Source of the DNA: Lachnospiraceae bacterium
Lineage (GTDB): Bacteria > Bacillota > Clostridia > Lachnospirales > Lachnospiraceae
Assembly: GCA_003489085.1 (NCBI GenBank)
Contig: DNJM01000056.1
Coordinates: 2,315 to 8,892 of the forward strand
Length of the DNA stretch: 6,578 nucleotides
Reading direction: 5' to 3'
Part shown: piece by piece, positions 1-5,260 of the stretch
Layout of the letters: each line of letters starts with the position of its first letter
How positions within the stretch are numbered: the stretch's first letter is position 1
The notes under the pieces: generated by a model
Seen by the model: the letters and a program-made list of their open reading frames with translations, nothing else
Database searches by the model: none
Told to the model about the DNA's origin: nothing
Translations under genes and position numbers: made by a program

Positions 1-70
1 TTTATTCTATTCCCACTCAGAAAAAATGGAAGAGATATTTTTTCAATGATACATTTTCCGTGCTGAACTG

Positions 71-901
71 TCATTCCACTCTTTTTTTCGGGAAGGTCAC
101 CGTAAAGGAGGTCTCGTCTTCATCACTTTCCACCTCTATCGTACCTTTACATTCCTTTACAATGGAAGACACAATGGTCAGTCCCATTCCGTGTCCTTCC
201 TGCTGCTTGGTTGTATATCCCGGGCGAAACAGAAGCTTCTTCTGCTCCTCGGTGATCATCGGTCCTGTATTACTGATATAGACCCGATACTGCGATGCAT
301 CTTCCTCCAGGCACAGGTAAATACGCCTGTCTTCAGAGCTCTGCAGCACCGCGGTGACAGAATTGTCAATCAGATTAGACAGCACCTTACAGAATTCCCA
401 TGATTCCAGCGGAAGGGCTTCCAATTGTGTATGAACCGACAGTGCAAAATTAATCTCCTTCTGTTCTGCCGCACCAATCTTCGCCTGAAGAAGGGCATTG
501 ACCGCCGGCTTGGAGGTTTTCAGCACCCGGCTGATTTTTGTAACTTCTTTAAAAATTGTTTTCATATATTTCTGCGCTTCTTTATATTCTTCCAGTTCCA
601 GCAGCCCATACACAATCTGAATCTGATTCAGATAATCATGTCTCTGCTCCCGCAGCTTCATATTCTGCCCTTCCAATACCTTCAGCATATCCTCGTAATT
701 ATGTTTCTGATACCATGTCACGCTGAATAGACTGTATACCGTCAGCAAAGTACTCAGGAGAACCATACAGAGTGTCGCATCCACAAGAAGGGGCGAATAC
801 GCCAGAAAGCGGAAATGCAGCCCACATAAAATAAGCAGTCCCATCAAAAACTGAGCTGCGTCCACAAGTATCATCATTCGGGTTAGTTTACGCACAGACA
901 T
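71..901 (-). CDS. GHKL-type sensor histidine kinase (Spo0B/DcuS-like dimerisation helix)
   Basis: A 276-residue membrane sensor kinase. Two hydrophobic helices (about residues 8-30 and 37-62) are followed by a helical linker and a dimerisation/phosphoacceptor segment with REQRHDYLNQIQ, where His88 is the probable phosphorylated residue. The HDYxNxxQ form is typical of the Spo0B/CitA/DcuS/AgrC-like kinases. The ATPase domain shows an N box (SNLIDNSVTAV, 175-185), NTGP at 211-214, the LFRPGYTTK F-box-like stretch and a G box (GHGMGL, 236-241), so it should be catalytically competent. There is no large extracellular domain, so the signal is probably sensed in or near the membrane or by a partner. 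The ATG at 901 follows GGAGAAAGG at good spacing. It starts 28 nt after the glpK stop with no terminator between, so the two are probably co-transcribed. No response regulator lies in the window; one could be to the left. The family is clear; the ligand is unknown. Confidence 0.9.
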   Translation of the reverse strand: MSVRKLTRMMILVDAAQFLMGLLILCGLHFRFLAYSPLLVDATLCMVLLSTLLTVYSLFSVTWYQKHNYEDMLKVLEGQNMKLREQRHDYLNQIQIVYGLLELEEYKEAQKYMKTIFKEVTKISRVLKTSKPAVNALLQAKIGAAEQKEINFALSVHTQLEALPLESWEFCKVLSNLIDNSVTAVLQSSEDRRIYLCLEEDASQYRVYISNTGPMITEEQKKLLFRPGYTTKQQEGHGMGLTIVSSIVKECKGTIEVESDEDETSFTVTFPKKRVE

Positions 902-929
902 AGTACCTTTCTCCCTCTCCTCACTGCTT

Positions 930-2423
930 CTATTCCTTTGCCCAGCCGAAAGAGTATTTGACAGCCTTTTCCCATCCTGCTATTCTCTCTGTTCTGCCCG
1001 CCTCTTCCATCATCGGCTCAAATACCCTGGAGATCTTCCAATTCTTAATGACTTCTTCCTTGCCTGCCCAATAGCCTACTGCAAGACCTGCAAGATAAGC
1101 AGCACCCATTGCCGTTGTCTCTGCACAAACCGGACGGTTTACCGGCGTACCCAGGATATCTGCCTGGAACTGCATCAGGAAATTATTTGCAGAAGCACCT
1201 CCATCAACCTTCAGCGCAGACAGCTTGATTCCGGAATCCTCTTCCATCGCCTTTAATACATCATAGGTCTGATATGCCAGAGCTTCCAATGTTGCGCGAA
1301 TGATATGATATTTATTTACACCACGGGTAATACCTACAATCGTACCTCTTGCATACTGATCCCAATGCGGGGCGCCCAGTCCTGTGAATGCAGGAACTAC
1401 ATAGCATCCGTTGGTATCCTTTACCTTACCTGCCATATATTCAGAATCCGGTGATGTATCGATGATACGGAGCTCATCACGCAGCCACTGAATTGCTGCA
1501 CCGGCTACAAAGATGGAACCTTCCAGCGCATAATTTACTTTTCCATCCAGGCCCCATGCAATCGTGGTAACCAGACCGTTCTTCGAGAATACCGGTGTCT
1601 CCCCCGTATTCATCAGAAGGAAAGCGCCTGTCCCATATGTATTCTTCGCTTCCCCTGCTGTGAAACAGGTCTGTCCAAACAAAGCTGCCTGCTGGTCACC
1701 GGCAGCACCTGCAATCGGAATGGCACCGCCGAAGAAGGCGGGATCTGTCATACCATAAACGCAGCTTGACGGCTTCGGCTCCGGAAGCATGCATGCCGGA
1801 ATGTTCAGCTCTGCCAGAATTTCTTCATCCCACTTCAGTTCCGTAATATTAAATAACATGGTTCTTGCAGCGTTGGTATAATCTGTTACATGAACCTGTC
1901 CCTTTGTCATTTTCCAGATCAGCCATGTCTCTACGGTACCGAATAATAATTCTCCTCTTTCCGCTCTTTCTCTGGCGCCCGCTACATTGTCCAGAATCCA
2001 TTTTAATTTCGTTCCGGAGAAATATGCATCAATAATCAAGCCCGTTTTTTCTCTGAATGTATTCTGCAGCCCTTTCTCCTTTAAGCTGTCGCAGTATTCG
2101 GAGGTACGGCGGCACTGCCATACGATAGCATGATATACCGGCTCTCCTGTTTCCTTATCCCATACAATTGTTGTTTCGCGCTGATTGGTAATACCAATAG
2201 CAGCAATATCTTCTGCGGCAGCACCGATCTTCTGCATTGCTTCTACCGCAACCCCAAGCTGCGTAGACCAGATCTCATTGGCATCATGTTCTACCCAGCC
2301 TGGTTTTGGAAAATACTGTGTAAACTCTTTTTGTGCAACACTGCACATCTCACCTTTTTCATTAAAAAGAATGCAACGGTTACTTGTCGTTCCGGCATCC
2401 AATGCCATTACATATCTTGCCAT
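930..2423 (-). CDS. glpK: Glycerol kinase
   Basis: Cytoplasmic FGGY-family kinase that phosphorylates glycerol with ATP to sn-glycerol 3-phosphate, the entry step of glycerol use. It has 497 residues, the usual full length. Visible motifs: the N-terminal phosphate loop DAGTTSNRCILF (9-20); the substrate residues in NQRET (80-84) and Trp102; the FGGY signature YFSGTKLKWILDN (134-146) with the glycerol-contacting Tyr; catalytic Asp243 in AGDQQAALFGQ; and the C-terminal nucleotide region GGASANNFLMQFQ (408-420). The ATG at 2423 is preceded by AAAGGAGAG at normal spacing. In the regulatory loop, VYGMTDPAFFGGAIPIAG, the His that HPr phosphorylates in enterococcal/bacillar enzymes appears to be Ala229. 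The Arg used for fructose-1,6-bisphosphate inhibition in E. coli also seems absent. No glpF or glpD/glpO gene is adjacent; the neighbour is the sensor kinase. Confidence 0.98.
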   Translation of the reverse strand: MARYVMALDAGTTSNRCILFNEKGEMCSVAQKEFTQYFPKPGWVEHDANEIWSTQLGVAVEAMQKIGAAAEDIAAIGITNQRETTIVWDKETGEPVYHAIVWQCRRTSEYCDSLKEKGLQNTFREKTGLIIDAYFSGTKLKWILDNVAGARERAERGELLFGTVETWLIWKMTKGQVHVTDYTNAARTMLFNITELKWDEEILAELNIPACMLPEPKPSSCVYGMTDPAFFGGAIPIAGAAGDQQAALFGQTCFTAGEAKNTYGTGAFLLMNTGETPVFSKNGLVTTIAWGLDGKVNYALEGSIFVAGAAIQWLRDELRIIDTSPDSEYMAGKVKDTNGCYVVPAFTGLGAPHWDQYARGTIVGITRGVNKYHIIRATLEALAYQTYDVLKAMEEDSGIKLSALKVDGGASANNFLMQFQADILGTPVNRPVCAETTAMGAAYLAGLAVGYWAGKEEVIKNWKISRVFEPMMEEAGRTERIAGWEKAVKYSFGWAKE

Positions 2424-2494
2424 AGTCTATCTCTCCTTTACCTTGACATATTTCAATCATCCTATTTTCATTCCGGATTGCTATCACTGGATTC

Positions 2495-2503
2495 AGTATA
2501 ACA
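2495..2503 (-). promoter_or_regulatory. Extended -10 promoter for glpK
   Basis: On the minus strand the sequence reads TGTTATACT, an extended -10 (TGn) joined to a -10 of TATACT that differs from consensus at one base. The hexamer 17 bp upstream (GGCAAA) is a poor -35, which is usual for extended -10 promoters. Transcription would start near 2488, giving a leader of about 65 nt before glpK. I saw no cre-like site and no antiterminator/terminator hairpin in the leader, so regulation by CcpA or a GlpP-type antiterminator is not supported by the sequence. Confidence 0.6.
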
Positions 2504-2586
2504 TACTTCCTGTCATTTTTGCCGTAATTAAGCGTAACTCTCTCTGTAAATTTTCAAGCTTCCATCAAAATGCGAAAGAGAGATAT

Positions 2587-2626
2587 AAAAAAAACAGCGT
2601 ATCTACGATAAAAGCAGATACACTGT
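2587..2626 (-). terminator. Rho-independent terminator of the reductase operon
   Basis: A 13-bp stem (2594-2606 with 2614-2626), containing two G-T wobbles and a 7-nt loop, is followed on the minus strand by an unbroken run of Ts (2587-2594). It lies about 47 nt after the stop of the flavoprotein remnant and upstream of the glpK promoter, so it separates the damaged operon from glpK. The plus strand has a weaker T-rich stretch after the stem, so some bidirectional activity is possible. Confidence 0.9.
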
Positions 2627-2672
2627 ATTTTTGTAAGATTACTGAAAACCTTGACGGGATCATCTTTTCGTT

Positions 2673-2855
2673 TTAACGAATAAAATTGGTTCTTTGGAAT
2701 GCTTCTTTTTCCGGCAGTCCGTACTTTTCTTTGCCGAGCGCAATACTTTTCATCAGAAATGCCATATTTCTTGCCAGTGTCCGCATTCCCTGCAAACCCT
2801 CTGCGTCCTGCTGAGCTTCACCAATTTCCCGGCCATGGATGCTGTTCCTTTCTAC
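2673..2855 (-). pseudogene. C-terminal remnant of a flavodoxin/NADPH-dependent FMN reductase family protein
   Basis: After the aldo/keto reductase stop a second frame reads cleanly for about 60 codons to a TAA at 2673-2675. It contains HGREIGEAQQDAEGLQGMRT, then LARNMAFLMKSI, and ends in RTNFIR. This style of C-terminus (IGEAQQDxEGLxGMRxLxRNMAxLLK) is what I recall from the clostridial flavodoxin-family/iron-sulfur-flavoprotein-like FMN reductases. There is no ATG or ribosome-binding site at its head, and the frame meets an in-frame stop at 2889-2891 inside the preceding gene, so the N-terminal FMN-binding part is gone. The frame overlaps or abuts the preceding stop, which places a deletion junction between about 2845 and 2876. 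The remnant is not expected to be translated. The coding character is clear; the family assignment rests on memory of the C-terminal motif. Confidence 0.65.
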
Positions 2856-2857
2856 TC

Positions 2858-3874
2858 TTATTCGTGTATTTTCATACTGTGCAGCATTTTAACAAAGCCC
2901 GGATCAAAGTGGTTGACAATCTCGCTGCGTCCGATATCCAGCTTGGCAATTTCTTCCATATCTGCGTCACTCAGCGTAAAGTCCCAAATATCCATGTTCT
3001 GTTCCATGCGGTTTTTGTGAACCGATTTCGGAATCACCACTACACCGCGCTGTACATTCCAGCGCAGTGCAGCCTGAGCCGCTGTTTTACCGTATTTTTC
3101 ACCGATTGCCGTTAAGACAGGATGGGTGAAAATGCCTTGATTTCCTTCCGCAAACGGACCCCATGCCTCCGGTACAATCTCATATTCCTTCATCAGCTTC
3201 AGTGCATCTTCCTGTTGGAAGAAAGGATGCAGCTCAATCTGATTCACAGCGGGTAAAACTTCGACGGTTTCACAGATGTCAGCCAGTACATGGGGATAAC
3301 AGTTGCATACGCCGATGACACGGATGACGCCTTCTTTATAGAACTCCTCCATGGCGCGCCATGCACCCATATAATCGCCCATCGGCTGATGAATCAGATA
3401 CAGGTCGAGATACTCCAGACCCAATTTTTTCAGAGAAACTTCAAATGCTTTCTTTGCACCCTCATAGCTTGCATCCTGAACCCACAGCTTGGTGGTAATG
3501 AATAAATCACTTCTCTTTACACCGCTTTTTTTGATCGCAGCTCCAACTGCTTCCTCATTCATATATGCCGCCGCTGTATCAATCAGGCGGTATCCGCTTT
3601 CTATAGCATCCAGAACGACCTGTTCGCACTGTGCCGGATCGGGTACCTGAAATACGCCAAATCCTTCCATTGGCATTTTCAAACATATCTGCACCGGCAG
3701 TTTCAGCAATATCTTTCGCAACACGTTCTGTATTCCCGGATGCTGAATAGTAAACCACCAGCGTTTTCCATCGGTTGTGCTGGTCGGTGCGGAGGAATCG
3801 GAAGACGTGTTTCCGCAAGCCACAAGGCTGAATACAAGCACAATCATCATCCATAAAGCAGTCATTTTTTTCAT
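2858..3874 (-). CDS. Aldo/keto reductase lacking its native N-terminus, fused in frame to a lipoprotein signal peptide
   Basis: The 338-codon frame from the ATG at 3872-3874 has three parts. Residues 1-36 are a lipoprotein signal ending in lipobox LVAC (Cys20) plus a Ser/Thr-rich spacer. Residues 37-65 are flavodoxin code read in the wrong frame. From about residue 66 (KMPMEGFGVFQVPD) it is an aldo/keto reductase, a cytosolic NAD(P)H-dependent carbonyl reductase with a TIM barrel. The catalytic tetrad is present: Asp99 and Tyr104 in DTAAAYMNEEAVG, Lys129 in TTKLWV and His162 in YLIHQP. The C-terminal IPKSVHKNRMEQN cofactor segment and the end MKIHE look intact. Only about ten native N-terminal residues are missing. 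The start is supported by AAAGG upstream; no Shine-Dalgarno site precedes internal Met67. The frame can be extended to an ATG at 3937, but those codons belong to other remnants. Export would separate the enzyme from its cofactor, so it is probably non-functional although the frame is open. Confidence 0.8.
   Translation of the reverse strand: MKKMTALWMMIVLVFSLVACGNTSSDSSAPTSTTDGKRWWFTIQHPGIQNVLRKILLKLPVQICLKMPMEGFGVFQVPDPAQCEQVVLDAIESGYRLIDTAAAYMNEEAVGAAIKKSGVKRSDLFITTKLWVQDASYEGAKKAFEVSLKKLGLEYLDLYLIHQPMGDYMGAWRAMEEFYKEGVIRVIGVCNCYPHVLADICETVEVLPAVNQIELHPFFQQEDALKLMKEYEIVPEAWGPFAEGNQGIFTHPVLTAIGEKYGKTAAQAALRWNVQRGVVVIPKSVHKNRMEQNMDIWDFTLSDADMEEIAKLDIGRSEIVNHFDPGFVKMLHSMKIHE
3678..3874 (-). 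pseudogene. N-terminal remnant of a flavodoxin lipoprotein, frameshifted and truncated
   Basis: The MKKMTALWMMIV...LVACGN signal peptide and the spacer TSTTDG are followed, one frame over, by KTLVVYYSASGNTERVAKDI and then AETAGADMFE. The first strand plus the YYSASGNT phosphate loop is the FMN-binding start of a flavodoxin. Clostridial flavodoxins with a lipoprotein signal and this arrangement are common. The minus-strand DNA at the frame break is GATGGAAAACGCTG. One more A (GAT GGA AAA ACG CTG) would restore D-G-K-T-L, so a one-base loss in a five-A tract at about 3764-3767 explains it. After FE the flavodoxin sequence stops and aldo/keto reductase sequence begins, so at least 100 residues of the domain (FMN-ring and C-terminal parts) are missing. 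The native product would have been a membrane-anchored electron carrier. Confidence 0.8.
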
Positions 3875-3890
3875 AACAACATCAATCCTT

Positions 3891-3956
3891 TCAAATGCAT
3901 TCTTCCGCTGTAATGTTTGTTGAATCGGCAACGGCACGGAAATCGGTATCCACCAC
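3891..3956 (-). pseudogene. Unassigned gene tail (about 21 codons)
   Basis: Between the alcohol dehydrogenase fragment and the flavodoxin start, one frame reads VVDTDFRAVADSTNITAEEC and an Ile before TGA at 3891-3893. The stop sits 16 nt before the flavodoxin ATG and next to its ribosome-binding site, which is where the end of the preceding operon gene would be expected. The composition looks protein-like, but I do not recognise the family. It may be the end of a gene whose 5' part was deleted together with the rest of the alcohol dehydrogenase, or the frame may be open by chance. Confidence 0.3.
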
Positions 3957-3957
3957 C

Positions 3958-4008
3958 TCCTTTGCCGAAATAGACCCTGGTTCTGTTTTCGTAAATAAAA
4001 TTGTTCAT
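3958..4008 (-). pseudogene. N-terminal remnant of an iron-containing alcohol dehydrogenase
   Basis: Eight nt after the hydrolase stop an ATG opens MNNFIYENRTRVYFGKG, which matches the start of the iron-containing (butanol dehydrogenase/YqhD-like) alcohol dehydrogenases, where 'xFxxxNPTxxxFGKG' leads into the NAD(P)-binding domain. After these 17 codons the similarity ends at a GGTGGTGG stretch. The frame then runs through unrelated sequence (residues such as YRFPCRCRF) to a TGA at 3871-3873. Nearly the whole enzyme, usually about 385 residues, is missing. AAAGG lies directly against the ATG, closer than is normal. Position in the row, after the hydrolase and before the flavodoxin, suggests it was a regular operon member. 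Confidence 0.65.
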
Positions 4009-4015
4009 CCTTTCT

Positions 4016-4843
4016 TTACATTTGCTTTTCCCAAAACGAAACAGCGTCATCGAGCCAGCCCTCCGCAGCCGTTCCTGTTCCAATCCCAAATCCGTGACCC
4101 AGCCCCGGATATTTGTGAAATTCGGTATCAATACCGACTGATTTCATAGCATTTGCCCGTTTTTCCATTGTGCGCCAGCTTGCAATGCCGTCATTTTCTC
4201 CGACACACATAAAGGTAGGCGGATCGCTTTTTGTATATTCTCTGTGACCGGTATATTGAATGACAGCGGTTCCAGGTCCCGGATAACTCGCTTCTCCAAA
4301 GCTTTGCGTTCCGTAGGAACTTAGGTAAGCGGTCATTCTGCCTCCGGCAGAACCACCCCACAGAGAATAGCAGTCCGTGTTTACCTCTAACTCGTCAGCA
4401 TGTTCAAAAATAAAAGCAATCGCCCGTGCCAGATCCTCACAGGCCGTTTGCGCTCCGGGACGATAAATCAAAGCAAAGGCATTATAGCCCTTTTTCGATA
4501 ACTCCAATGCATGACTTTTCATATAATTTGCAATTTCTATCGTTTTGTTCGGATCAATATGGCTATACCAGGTCAGGCGAAGTTCATCCAGTGTATCTCC
4601 GCTGTAATATCCACTGTCTACAGGAAATATCAATCCGCCATAATTCCTGAAAACAGGGTCGTTGATCACATCGGATATTCTTGTTTCTGCCGTATATATT
4701 TCATTGTTGCTTTGATTTTCCCGCATGGATATTTCTTCTCCCTTAGATTTCATGTCTGTATCTGTCCTGTTCATTTCTGTACTGCATCCTGCAAGGAAGA
4801 TGGCTATATAAATCAGCATTATAAAAATTAAGCCCTTTTTCAT
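4016..4843 (-). CDS. Alpha/beta hydrolase lipoprotein (esterase-like), probably with an internal deletion
   Basis: A 275-residue protein starting at the ATG at 4841-4843, which follows AGAGGT and begins MKKGLIFIMLIYIAIFLAGC, a lipoprotein signal with lipobox LAGC (Cys20). The longer frame to 4888 adds 15 polar residues and is less likely. The catalytic triad of the acetylesterase/lipase-like alpha/beta hydrolases is visible: Ser165 in WGGSAGGRM, Asp218 in GENDGIASW and His250 in PGLGHGFG. The strand-helix ALELSKKGYNAFALIYRPG (112-130) is also typical. In this family a strand carrying the oxyanion GGGF/HGGG motif comes directly before that segment. Here residues 105-111 (ANYMKSH) run straight into it and no such motif exists, so roughly 50-65 residues seem to have been removed in frame at about 4508-4513. 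Function as an esterase is therefore doubtful. It heads the reductase remnants. Confidence 0.85.
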   Translation of the reverse strand: MKKGLIFIMLIYIAIFLAGCSTEMNRTDTDMKSKGEEISMRENQSNNEIYTAETRISDVINDPVFRNYGGLIFPVDSGYYSGDTLDELRLTWYSHIDPNKTIEIANYMKSHALELSKKGYNAFALIYRPGAQTACEDLARAIAFIFEHADELEVNTDCYSLWGGSAGGRMTAYLSSYGTQSFGEASYPGPGTAVIQYTGHREYTKSDPPTFMCVGENDGIASWRTMEKRANAMKSVGIDTEFHKYPGLGHGFGIGTGTAAEGWLDDAVSFWEKQM

Positions 4844-4921
4844 ATTTACCTCTGAATGTTTTATATTTGGTTGATGGTGTCCAGACATCTATTTACCTTT
4901 TAATCATTCTTTATTTACTAT

Positions 4922-4951
4922 AAAAAAAATGAGACCTCATAAGAAGTCTCA
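4922..4951 (-). terminator. Rho-independent terminator after the LysR remnant
   Basis: A 9-bp stem (4930-4938 with 4943-4951, one G-T wobble) with a TTAT loop is followed on the minus strand by eight Ts (4922-4929). It lies 45 nt after the stop of the LysR fragment and about 80 nt upstream of the hydrolase start. Transcripts from the 5142-5170 promoter should end here. The hydrolase would then need readthrough or its own promoter; I see only poor promoter candidates at 4844-4921. Confidence 0.88.
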
Positions 4952-4995
4952 ATTTGTTGCATGGTGTATACCCAAGGGTTATAACAGTACCTGTT

Positions 4996-5091
4996 TTAAG
5001 CCTGTATTGCTTCCTCTGCCGCTTTGTTGAAGCTGCCCGCATCTGCTACACGCAGAAAAGTATCAAGTTGAGGATTATACACGATTTTCAC
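4996..5091 (-). pseudogene. N-terminal remnant of a LysR-family transcriptional regulator
   Basis: From the GTG at 5089-5091 the frame reads VKIVYNPQLDTFLRVADAGS, then FNKAAEEAIQA and a TAA at 4996-4998. LDTFLRVADAGSFNKAAEE is the classic first helix and turn of a LysR-type winged helix-turn-helix, where the sequence normally continues YISPxAVxxQIxxLE. Here it breaks off right before the recognition helix. Only 31 of about 300 residues remain and no effector domain is seen before the terminator at 4951. A second GTG three codons later is an alternative start. AAGGA and AAAGG sites lie upstream, so the peptide could still be made, but it could not bind DNA in the normal way. The regulator probably once controlled the neighbouring hydrolase/reductase operon (inference from position). 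Confidence 0.75.
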
Positions 5092-5141
5092 TGCCTTTCT
5101 TCCTTACATCATTTGGCTTTTTATCCGAAATGCATGACTTT

Positions 5142-5170
5142 ATTATATTCGTTTATCCGCAATGTGTCAA
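5142..5170 (-). promoter_or_regulatory. Perfect-consensus sigma-70/sigma-A promoter
   Basis: On the minus strand TTGACA (5165-5170) and TATAAT (5142-5147) are separated by exactly 17 bp (5148-5164). Both hexamers are complete matches to the housekeeping consensus. The start of transcription would be near 5135, about 44 nt before the LysR-remnant GTG, and the RNA would run to the terminator at 4922, about 215 nt in all. No obvious operator dyad overlaps it. Confidence 0.85.
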
Positions 5171-5260
5171 TTTGGCAATAGAAAACGCAATCGTATGAAC
5201 CATACCATCCCCTGCAAAATTCACCCAAGAGGTCTGAAATCGTGATCCGTTGACTATCTG

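Noticed and set aside
1..70. Search for a terminator or next gene left of the sensor kinase
   Set aside because: No convincing hairpin with a T-run and no start codon with a ribosome-binding site was found in the 70 bases.
2185..2676. Plus-strand open frame of 163 codons across the glpK start and its upstream region
   Set aside because: It overlaps the well-supported glpK start, its ribosome-binding site, promoter and the terminator; the protein has no recognisable domain and a biased composition typical of an antisense shadow.
2694..3115. Two overlapping plus-strand frames (108 and 138 codons) opposite the aldo/keto reductase end
   Set aside because: Both are antisense to clear coding sequence of the reductase and the flavoprotein remnant, and neither shows a family motif.
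3875..3937. Upstream extension of the reductase fusion to an ATG at 3937
   Set aside because: These codons overlap the unassigned tail and the flavodoxin ribosome-binding site; the ATG at 3874 has the AAAGG site and starts a typical MKK lipoprotein signal.
4844..4888. Upstream start of the hydrolase at 4888 (MSGHHQPNIKHSEVN)
   Set aside because: It would place a polar stretch before the lipoprotein signal; the ATG at 4843 follows AGAGGT and gives a normal signal peptide.
4844..4921. Promoter for the hydrolase (TGGACA and TATAAA-like words)
   Set aside because: The two words are only about 12 bp apart on the minus strand, too close for a functional -35/-10 pair.
4954..5181. Plus-strand frame of 75 codons in the region between hydrolase and antiporter
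   Set aside because: It runs antisense through the LysR remnant and the minus-strand promoter, has no good ribosome-binding site, and the peptide is not family-like.
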